Part shown: piece by piece, positions 1 to 5,299 of the stretch
Layout: each line of letters opens with the position of its first letter
How positions within the stretch are numbered: position 1 is the stretch's first letter
NCBI GenBank assembly: GCA_020048295.1
Contig: JAIFMT010000116.1
Span: 1 to 5,299, forward strand
DNA: 5,299 bases
Direction of reading: 5' to 3'
Source: Rhodoferax sp.
GTDB lineage: Bacteria; Pseudomonadota; Gammaproteobacteria; Burkholderiales; Burkholderiaceae
Notes under the pieces: model-generated
Database searches by the model: none
Seen by the model: the letters and a program-made list of their open reading frames with translations, nothing else
Told to the model about the DNA's origin: nothing
Program-made: the position numbers and the translations under genes

Positions 1-94
1 AGCCCCGGGGACGGCTGAAATAATTTATGAATAATTGGCCTCTAGCCCTTTCGGAGATTGTGCTGGCAGCTATATAGATAATAGCTTATGCCTT
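1..94. other. AT-rich non-coding end after the RpfE-type gene
   Basis: I find no supported gene in these 94 bases. Base composition drops sharply to AT-rich compared with the coding DNA. Visible elements are a weak inverted repeat AGCTAT/ATAGCT (68-73 and 81-86), not followed by a T-run, a seven-base direct repeat AATAATT at 19-25 and 30-36, and the palindrome CCCCGGGG at 3-10. This is likely an intergenic spacer that contains the promoter of the next gene outside the window, but no promoter can be defined on either strand. Confidence 0.5.
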
Positions 95-1123
95 TCACGA
101 TGGGGGGCTGGTTTCTGCGGCCTCTGCCAGTCTGAGCAGATCGATGACGGACGGGTTGGCAAAAAGGCCGGCCATTTTTTTCCACAGCCCGCCTTGCCCG
201 CTGATCCAGCGCTGGCTGCTGCGTTCGCCGCACAGCGTGAGTTGCACCGCTTCACCGTGCGCCAGCGCCTGCAGCAGCGGCTGGATGTGGCTGGCCTCCA
301 GCGCGTGCCAGGCTTGCGTCCAGGCCGGCCAGTTTTCGGACAGGGCGTGCGCGCGCAGGCTGTCGGCGACCTGTGGCTGGCTGCTTGCGGTGGGCAAGAT
401 GTAATCGGCGGGCAGGCGGCCGCTGCCGCTGAGCCAGAATGAGTTGATTGGCAGCAGGCCACGTGCCTCGCGCGCGTCATTGACTGGATGCGTGTAAAGC
501 AACATCTGCATTTCGTTTTGCAACCGACGCAGCGGGGCGGCGGCTTTGCCCTCAGGCATCCAGGCGGCCAGGTTGCGGCCGACCACGCGGTCGATGGAGG
601 CGCTGGCGATGTCGGCAAAGCGGGCAGATTGCGCCAGCCAGCGGCCAGGCTGGTCGGCGTGCAGGGTGATGCCATCCTCTGCAAAATAGGGGCGCATCGC
701 GGCCAGCAAGGCATCCGATTCGGCAGCCGTCAAGTCGGGCAGCGGCAACTGGCTCATGGCGACATGGTGCGTGTTGACTTGCCAGTGGCACAAGCTGATG
801 AAGGCCCAGGCATCTGCGGGGTCAGTTAGCCCGGTACTTGGCTGGTGGAGTGTCTCTGCGCTGGGTGCAGGTGTGCCGGTCCGCGGGGTAAGCTGGCGGG
901 CATGCAGCGCGGCCCAGGGAATCTGACCGTCGGCGTTGGGCAATTGCAGCGCCCGCGCCAGTGCGCGCTCACACGGGGTGGACAGGCTCCACGCATCACC
1001 CGGCTCGGCCGGCAGTGGCGACAAGCGTTTAAGCAGTTGTTGCAGCTGGAGCAAGCGCAGGCTTTGCTGTGCCGCCTGACAGCCTTCGGACAGACTGCTG
1101 GCATAGGGGATGATCAGGTGCAT
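95..1123 (-). CDS. RpfE-type conserved protein of unclear function
   Basis: This is a 342-residue soluble protein with no signal peptide or membrane segment. I recognise it as the RpfE-type family of beta- and gammaproteobacteria (COG4255-like) from its start MHLIIPYASSLS, the STPCERALARALQ segment (48-60), LCHWQVNTHHVAM (111-123) and the very characteristic MLLYTHPVNDAREARG (207-222) followed by LPINSFWLSGSG (224-235). The name comes from the Xanthomonas rpf region, where it is linked to control of extracellular enzymes and polysaccharide. Some databases label relatives as cofactor-independent phosphoglycerate mutase, for which I see no catalytic support. The central segment 80-100 is rich in Pro, Thr and Ser and looks like a loop. 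The ATG at 1121-1123 follows AGGGA at 1134-1138 with a ten-base gap. The 23-bp distance from the cyclic-di-GMP gene suggests one transcript. From memory, relatives often lie next to recJ; that neighbour would be outside the window. Family moderately to well supported; function open. Confidence 0.85.
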   Translation of the reverse strand: MHLIIPYASSLSEGCQAAQQSLRLLQLQQLLKRLSPLPAEPGDAWSLSTPCERALARALQLPNADGQIPWAALHARQLTPRTGTPAPSAETLHQPSTGLTDPADAWAFISLCHWQVNTHHVAMSQLPLPDLTAAESDALLAAMRPYFAEDGITLHADQPGRWLAQSARFADIASASIDRVVGRNLAAWMPEGKAAAPLRRLQNEMQMLLYTHPVNDAREARGLLPINSFWLSGSGRLPADYILPTASSQPQVADSLRAHALSENWPAWTQAWHALEASHIQPLLQALAHGEAVQLTLCGERSSQRWISGQGGLWKKMAGLFANPSVIDLLRLAEAAETSPPS

Positions 1124-1133
1124 CCCTGCATTG

Positions 1134-1138
1134 TCCCT
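1134..1138 (-). promoter_or_regulatory. Ribosome binding site for the RpfE-type gene
   Basis: Minus-strand AGGGA lies ten bases before the ATG at 1123-1121, inside the 23-bp gap after the cyclic-di-GMP stop codon. A second AGGG directly abuts the ATG and is too close to serve. The absence of room for a promoter supports co-transcription or translational coupling with the gene upstream. Confidence 0.5.
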
Positions 1139-1146
1139 GATGCCCG

Positions 1147-4100
1147 CTAAATGCTGTCTTCAAAGTCTGCTTGTGGCATGGGGCGGCCAAACAGATAGCC
1201 CTGGTACGCGTGGCAGCCCAGACCGGCGAGGAATTCACGCTGCGCAGGGCGTTCCACCCCTTCAGCAATCACCGCCAGACCCGTGCTCTCGGCCAGGGCG
1301 ATCACCATCTTGGCGATGGCAGCGTCGTTGGGGTCAGTCAGGATGTCGCGCACAAAGCTCTGGTCGATTTTCAGCTGGTCCAGTGGCAGCCGCTTCAGGT
1401 AAGACAGCGATGAGTAGCCAGTGCCAAAGTCATCCAGCGAAAAACCGACACCGATTCTTTTCAGGGCCGTCATTTTGGCAATGATGTCTTCCACGTCGGT
1501 GACCAGCAAACTTTCGGTCAACTCCAGCTTGAGCCGGTCCGGCCGGGCCCCGGTATGGTCAAGCACCGCCATCACGCTATCAACAAAGTCTGGGTGGCGG
1601 AACTGATGCGCGCTGACGTTGACCGACACCGTCAGGTGCGCCAGACGCGCGTCACGCGCCCAGCGCGCCAGCTGAGCACAGGCGGTCTCCAGCACCCAGT
1701 GGCCCAGCGGCAGAATCAGCCCGGAGGCTTCGGCCAGCGGGATGAATTCAGCCGGCGACACCATGCCGCGTTGCGGGTGCTGCCAACGCAACAGCACCTC
1801 GGCCCCAAAGGGCGCACCACTGCGGTCCACTTGCGCCTGGTAATACAGCAGGAACTGGTTTTTGTGAATGGCTTCACGCAAGTCGTTCTCCAGGGCCGCG
1901 CGGGCGCTGGCCGCCGCCTGCATGTCGGGGTCAAAGAAGCGCAGCGTGTTGCGCCCGGCCGCCTTGGACTGGTACATGGCCATGTCGGCACGCTTGAGCA
2001 AGTCATCGATGCTGCTTTGGTGACCCGAAAACAACGTGACACCAATGCTGGGCGTGCTGCGGTAGCTGAAACCGGAGAGCTGATAGGGTTGGTTCAGCGC
2101 ACTCAGGATTTTGCTGCCAACCTGTCTAGCCTGGGCAGCCGACTCGGTCGTACTGTCGCTCATGTCTTCGAGCATGACCACAAACTCGTCGCCGCCCAGC
2201 CGCGCTGTGGTGTCGCCCTCGCGCGTGCAGTCGCTCAGCCGCTGGGCCACATGTTGCAGCAGCTGGTCGCCGATGTGGTGGCCACGGCTGTCGTTGAGGT
2301 CCTTGAAGTTGTCCAGGTCGATGAACAGCAGGGCACCCTGGCGGCCACTGCGCGCGCTGGATGCCAGGGCGTGCCCCAGCCGGTCCAGCAGCAAGCGGCG
2401 GTTGGGCAGGCGGGTCAGCGGGTCGTAAAACGCCAGGTTGTTGATCTCTTCTTCGGCCTGTTTGCGATCGGTGATGTCGGCAAAGGTGCCCACGTAATGC
2501 GACACCGTGCCGGCTTCGTCCTTGACAGCGGTGATCAGCAGCCATTCGGGATAGATATCACCGTTCTTGCGTTGGCTCCAGACTTCACCCTGCCACAGGC
2601 CATTGCGATGGATGCTGTCCCACATGGCCTCATAGAACGCCTGCGGGTGGTGACCCGACTGGAACAGGCGCGGTGCCTGGCCCACCACTTCATCCGCCGG
2701 GTAGCCGGTGATGCGGGTAAAGGCTTGGTTGACACGCAGGATAGTTTGCTGCGCGTCGGTGATCAGCATGCCCTGCTGGCTCTCGAACGCGGTAGCGGCA
2801 ACGCGCAACTCGGCTTGCATCAAGGCCGATTCGCGCAGATGCACCACCACCACCGAGGCGGCAACGATCAGCAGGCTGCCGGCACTCGCGAGCAAGAAGA
2901 ACAGCCATAAACGCTCTGTCTGATGCCGCAGCAGCGCATCAAGCGGTTCTGCCACAAACACCGATATGGCGTTGCCCGACAGCACTTTGGACGACAAGAT
3001 CCACGGGCTAATGCCGTCACCCAGCAATACCGCCGCGGGAAAGTCGGCGCGGCTGCCCCAGGGTGTGATGGACAGCGTGTCGAAGTGGTCCTTGCGGTAC
3101 AGCGCCAGTCGATCAGTCTGGCTGATTTGCTGCACGGGCGCCTCGGGCATTGCCAGGAATTCCCAGCGCTTGTCACCGGTCAGGATGATGACACCGTTGG
3201 CATCGACCAAAAAAGCGGTGAGCTGCTGCGTCCAGCCAGAAAAATTGGCCAGGTTGCGTTTGAGCACCACCGCGCCGACAAACTGGCCGCCGTCAAACAC
3301 CGGGGCCGAAAAATACAAGCCAGGTGCGCTGCTGACGCGCCCGAATGCGTATTGCTCACCGCGCTGGCCGCGCTGTGTCAGCTGAAAATAGTCGCGATCG
3401 GCAAAGTTGCTGCCGACAAAGCTGACCGGTGTGGCGCTGTTGCTGGCGGCCACGCAGTCGCCTGCCGCATTCATCAGCCAGACCACATCGGCCCCCAGGT
3501 GAATCGCCCACATCGCCAACAGACGATTGCTGGCATCGAGCTGCGCGTCCTGCAGCCAGCGCTGGCTGCGCAGCGCCGGCTGCAGGCGCGAGGGCAGGAC
3601 ATCGGCTCCAAAGCGGCGCAGGGCCGCCTGCAGCTGCGGCTCGGTTGCCAGTACTTTGGGTATGCCGCGCAGCACCTGCAGGTTCTGTTCGATATGGTTG
3701 GTCACATGGCTGATCTGGCTGGCTGCTGCCTGCGCCTGTTGCTGGTAGTAGCCCACCGACAGCCGGCTGTAGTAGTTGCCAGAGCCCAGCCAGACCAGGC
3801 CAATCCAGCCCAGCACCAGCAGGCTGACAACGCGCAGCGAGCGCTTGAACGACAACAGACTCGGCAGCTCGATGTAGGTGGCCAGGCTGGTGGCCACGAT
3901 GATCAGGCCCGACACCAGCATCACGATCACCGCCAACGTGGACGGGGCCATGCCCACCTGCATGGCAACGTCGTCATCGCGAACAAAGTAGGCCGCCAAC
4001 ATCGCCACATAGTGCATGCCCGAGACGGCCAATCCCAGCACCACGGCACTGCTGGCACTGGCCAGCAAGGTATGGTGGCCAGCACGCGCCTGTAGCCGGA

Positions 4101-4632
4101 ACTTGAGCCACAGCGCCAGCATGGCCAGCGCCACGGCGACACCAATCGAGAGCAAGAACAGCCCAGCGTTGTAGCGTATGAAGCCATTGATGCGCATCGC
4201 CGCCATGCCGCTGTAATGCATGGTGCCAACGCCCGCGCCAATCAGCAAGCCGGCGCTGATCAGTTGCCCGCGGGTCAACTGCTTTCGGCTGATGGTCTTG
4301 ACCGCCAGCACGCTGGCCAGAATGGCCGGCAGCGTTGACAGCAATGTGAGCGTGGTATCAAAGCTGCTGCTGCAAGGCAAATTGAACGCCAGCATGCCAA
4401 TAAAATGCATGGCCCAGATGCCAAACCCCAGACATAGCCCGCCCACCGTGACCCAAATACGCCGGGCCGTGGCATTGGCGTTGCTGCTGACGTGTTGCGA
4501 CACCAGCAGTGCGGCGTAGGCCGCCAGCACGGCCACCAGCACCGACACCGTGACCAGCACCGGGTCGTGAAAACCTTCGTAAAGCAGGTTGTTGGCGGGT
4601 GCCGAAATAAAGAAATCCTGGAGAGCAAGCAC
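1147..4632 (-). CDS. MHYT-dCache-PAS-GGDEF-EAL membrane cyclic-di-GMP cyclase/phosphodiesterase
   Basis: This 1161-residue inner-membrane signalling protein should make and/or degrade cyclic di-GMP. Residues 1-255 form an MHYT sensor: seven hydrophobic segments and three motifs, MHFIGM (75-80), MHYSGM (138-143) and MHYVAM (206-211). An eighth helix (about 268-284) leads into a periplasmic region (about 287-572) resembling the double-Cache domain of DctB; a ninth helix lies at about 574-597. PAS/PAC spans about 605-727 (NQAFTRITGY; end GTFADITDRK). GGDEF spans about 731-898, with the active site GGDEF at 813-817, metal-site D772 and the product-inhibition RxxD at R804-D807. EAL spans about 911-1161: signature EVL at 945-947, then N1005, E1037, D1067/D1068 in DDFGTG, K1088, E1124 and Q1144. 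All key residues of both domains are present, so it may be bifunctional. The start is GTG; an in-frame TGA lies nine codons upstream and the next in-frame ATG is residue 75, past the first membrane helix. A stretch AAGGG lies ten bases before the GTG. The gene is 23 bp from the downstream RpfE-type gene. Net activity and ligands are unknown. Confidence 0.96.
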   Translation of the reverse strand: MLALQDFFISAPANNLLYEGFHDPVLVTVSVLVAVLAAYAALLVSQHVSSNANATARRIWVTVGGLCLGFGIWAMHFIGMLAFNLPCSSSFDTTLTLLSTLPAILASVLAVKTISRKQLTRGQLISAGLLIGAGVGTMHYSGMAAMRINGFIRYNAGLFLLSIGVAVALAMLALWLKFRLQARAGHHTLLASASSAVVLGLAVSGMHYVAMLAAYFVRDDDVAMQVGMAPSTLAVIVMLVSGLIIVATSLATYIELPSLLSFKRSLRVVSLLVLGWIGLVWLGSGNYYSRLSVGYYQQQAQAAASQISHVTNHIEQNLQVLRGIPKVLATEPQLQAALRRFGADVLPSRLQPALRSQRWLQDAQLDASNRLLAMWAIHLGADVVWLMNAAGDCVAASNSATPVSFVGSNFADRDYFQLTQRGQRGEQYAFGRVSSAPGLYFSAPVFDGGQFVGAVVLKRNLANFSGWTQQLTAFLVDANGVIILTGDKRWEFLAMPEAPVQQISQTDRLALYRKDHFDTLSITPWGSRADFPAAVLLGDGISPWILSSKVLSGNAISVFVAEPLDALLRHQTERLWLFFLLASAGSLLIVAASVVVVHLRESALMQAELRVAATAFESQQGMLITDAQQTILRVNQAFTRITGYPADEVVGQAPRLFQSGHHPQAFYEAMWDSIHRNGLWQGEVWSQRKNGDIYPEWLLITAVKDEAGTVSHYVGTFADITDRKQAEEEINNLAFYDPLTRLPNRRLLLDRLGHALASSARSGRQGALLFIDLDNFKDLNDSRGHHIGDQLLQHVAQRLSDCTREGDTTARLGGDEFVVMLEDMSDSTTESAAQARQVGSKILSALNQPYQLSGFSYRSTPSIGVTLFSGHQSSIDDLLKRADMAMYQSKAAGRNTLRFFDPDMQAAASARAALENDLREAIHKNQFLLYYQAQVDRSGAPFGAEVLLRWQHPQRGMVSPAEFIPLAEASGLILPLGHWVLETACAQLARWARDARLAHLTVSVNVSAHQFRHPDFVDSVMAVLDHTGARPDRLKLELTESLLVTDVEDIIAKMTALKRIGVGFSLDDFGTGYSSLSYLKRLPLDQLKIDQSFVRDILTDPNDAAIAKMVIALAESTGLAVIAEGVERPAQREFLAGLGCHAYQGYLFGRPMPQADFEDSI

Positions 4633-4642
4633 TTGTGCAAAA

Positions 4643-4647
4643 CCCTT
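4643..4647 (-). promoter_or_regulatory. Ribosome binding site for the GTG start of the cyclic-di-GMP gene
   Basis: Minus-strand AAGGG lies ten bases upstream of the GTG at 4632-4630. The spacing is slightly long but usable. It supports the GTG because no other start codon occurs in frame between the upstream TGA stop and the first membrane helix that would keep the complete MHYT domain with a better site. Confidence 0.55.
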
Positions 4648-4650
4648 GAG

Positions 4651-4673
4651 CGGGAGTCACCGGGTGATTCCGG
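4651..4673. repeat. Imperfect 23-bp dyad just upstream of the cyclic-di-GMP gene
   Basis: The plus strand reads GGAGTCACC, one central G, then GGTGATTCC (4653-4671). The nine-base arms match with one mismatch, and the core TCACC/GGTGA is perfect; an outer C/G pair at 4651 and 4673 also matches. It sits 4 bases upstream of the ribosome binding site and about 19-41 bases before the GTG. It could be a repressor operator, or an RNA hairpin in the leader that affects translation. The eight bases GGAGTCAC recur at 4773-4780, across the stop of the SCO gene, which may be chance. The symmetry is directly seen; a function is inferred. Confidence 0.45.
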
Positions 4674-4682
4674 TGGACTTTG

Positions 4683-4688
4683 ACTATA
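4683..4688 (-). promoter_or_regulatory. Possible -10 element for the cyclic-di-GMP gene
   Basis: Minus-strand TATAGT differs from the TATAAT consensus at one base and stands in the only AT-rich patch of the spacer. It would place transcription start near 4676, just ahead of the dyad at 4651-4673. No convincing -35 hexamer is visible 16-18 bases upstream (the bases there are C-rich, such as ACCCAT), so an activator would be needed, or this is not a promoter. Confidence 0.25.
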
Positions 4689-4698
4689 CATCCCAGGG

Positions 4699-4724
4699 CT
4701 GGCTGATGGGTGGTACTCAGCCAG
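4699..4724. repeat. Perfect 8-bp inverted repeat in the SCO to cyclic-di-GMP spacer
   Basis: CTGGCTGA (4699-4706) and its exact complement TCAGCCAG (4717-4724) flank a ten-base loop. On the minus strand no T-run follows, so it is not a classical intrinsic terminator for the SCO gene. It lies where the -35 region of the proposed promoter would be, so it could be an operator, or a 3'-end stabilising hairpin on the SCO transcript. The repeat is certain; the role is not. Confidence 0.5.
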
Positions 4725-4776
4725 GACTTGCGCTTGCAAAGATCCGTAGTGCTGCGCTCGCAACGAGGTAGCGGAG

Positions 4777-5299
4777 TCACGGTTTGGGTTTGCTCAGGTC
4801 CAGCCGGCCGTTTTCATCCATCCAGGTGTTGATTTGCGCAGTGATATCTTTCGCGGGCGTACGGTAAGCGAATTTTTTGAGTAACTGGCCATCGGGGCCG
4901 AGCAAAAACATGCCTGCCGTGTGGTCGATGGTGTACACGTTGGGGGCAGCGCCAGGCGCTTGCACGCGCGCGAAGTCCACTTTGAAATTATTGGCGGCAA
5001 AGCGCACCAACTCGGCACTCCCGGTCAGGCCCAGGATGCGCTTGTCAAAGTTGGCGGTGTAGGCCTTGAGCACTTCCAAGGTGTCGCGCTGTGGGTCCAC
5101 CGTGATAAATATCGGCTGCAGGTACTGGGCCCGTTCGCCCAGTGCGAGCAGCACCTGCTGCATTTCCAGCAAGGTGGTGGGGCAGACATCGGGGCACGAC
5201 ACAAAACCAAACGCAATCAGTTGAAAGCGCTCGCGAAAGTCTTCGGCCATGACCGACCTGCCGTTGGTGCCCATGAGCAGGTAGCGCGGGGATACACGG
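4777..5299 (-). CDS. SCO1/SenC-family copper chaperone, 5' end beyond the window
   Basis: This is a thioredoxin-fold copper chaperone of the SCO1/SenC family, which in bacteria helps load the CuA centre of cytochrome c oxidase (family knowledge). The first in-window Met codon is at 5274, but the frame stays open to the edge, and the residues before it (RYLL) read into the beta-strand region that precedes the catalytic motif in SCO proteins. I therefore take the true start to lie outside; the usual signal peptide or membrane anchor is not visible. Numbered from that internal Met, the copper site is complete: CPDVC (Cys27, Cys31; 5182-5196) and a distal His118 in DHTAG (4921-4923). Other family marks are TVDPQRDT after residue 58 and the LLGPDGQ strand. 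At least 173 residues are present, ending SKPKP. The nearest gene downstream is the MHYT cyclic-di-GMP enzyme, 144 bp away. Family assignment is firm; the oxidase target is inferred. Confidence 0.93.
   Translation of the reverse strand, partial: RVSPRYLLMGTNGRSVMAEDFRERFQLIAFGFVSCPDVCPTTLLEMQQVLLALGERAQYLQPIFITVDPQRDTLEVLKAYTANFDKRILGLTGSAELVRFAANNFKVDFARVQAPGAAPNVYTIDHTAGMFLLGPDGQLLKKFAYRTPAKDITAQINTWMDENGRLDLSKPKP

Noticed and set aside
68..86. Inverted repeat AGCTAT/ATAGCT as terminator of the RpfE-type gene
   Set aside because: The stem is only 6 bp and AT-rich, and the minus strand that follows it is GCCAGCAC rather than a T-run, so it is listed only as a weak repeat within the spacer.
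35..442. Plus-strand open frame overlapping the RpfE-type gene
   Set aside because: Opposite a well-conserved protein; its sequence shows no family features and is better explained as a shadow frame.
1555..2910. Open frame of 451 codons on the plus strand inside the cyclic-di-GMP gene
   Set aside because: It lies wholly antisense to a gene with unmistakable PAS, GGDEF and EAL motifs. Its product is a low-complexity Arg/Gln/His/Ala/Val-rich sequence, typical of antisense frames in GC-rich DNA, with no recognisable domain.
2923..4095. Open frame of 390 codons on the plus strand opposite the Cache and MHYT regions
   Set aside because: Antisense shadow of the same gene; composition biased (Arg, Gln, His, Ala), no motif, and no supporting ribosome binding site or neighbour.
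4641..4776. Small gene in the spacer between SCO and the cyclic-di-GMP gene
   Set aside because: Short frames exist on both strands but none has a ribosome binding site or recognisable sequence, and the inverted repeats explain the space better as regulatory DNA.
4777..5274. Reading the SCO protein as a complete 165-residue protein starting at the Met at 5274
   Set aside because: The frame continues open to the window edge with residues that fit the family upstream of this Met, and a SCO protein starting here would lack its export signal or anchor and part of its fold.

Overview
The window looks like a stretch of a GC-rich (about 60% by eye) betaproteobacterial chromosome, most likely Comamonadaceae (Rhodoferax-like). 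That placement rests on protein style and on the RpfE-type gene; it is an impression from family knowledge, not a database result. All three supported genes lie on the minus strand, so transcription runs from high to low coordinates. No RNA gene, mobile element, CRISPR array or plus-strand gene is supported.

Read in the direction of transcription: (1) 5299-4777 is the 3' part of a SCO1/SenC-type copper chaperone gene, cut by the window edge. It has the CxxxC motif and the distal His that bind copper during assembly of cytochrome c oxidase. (2) 4776-4633 is a 144-bp spacer with no recognisable terminator. It holds an 8-bp perfect inverted repeat, a possible -10 element, a strong imperfect dyad and a ribosome binding site. 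(3) 4632-1147 is the centrepiece, a GTG-started 1161-residue membrane cyclic-di-GMP enzyme with the order MHYT (seven membrane segments), eighth membrane helix, periplasmic double-Cache-like domain, ninth helix, PAS, GGDEF, EAL. The diguanylate cyclase site, the inhibitory RxxD site and the phosphodiesterase residues all appear intact, with an EVL variant of the EAL signature. (4) After only 23 bp, 1123-95 is an RpfE-type protein of unclear biochemical role, probably co-transcribed with the cyclic-di-GMP gene. (5) 94-1 is an AT-rich non-coding end, probably the spacer before the next gene.

The most interesting reading is the sensor. MHYT has been proposed to sense a diatomic gas or redox state through copper, and here its gene lies directly downstream of a copper chaperone for the respiratory oxidase. 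The same polypeptide has a second periplasmic input that resembles the DctB dicarboxylate sensor, plus a cytoplasmic PAS domain. This suggests, as inference only, that respiratory/copper status and carbon-source signals are combined into one cyclic-di-GMP output. The families are known; the combination and the neighbourhood are what deserve a second look.
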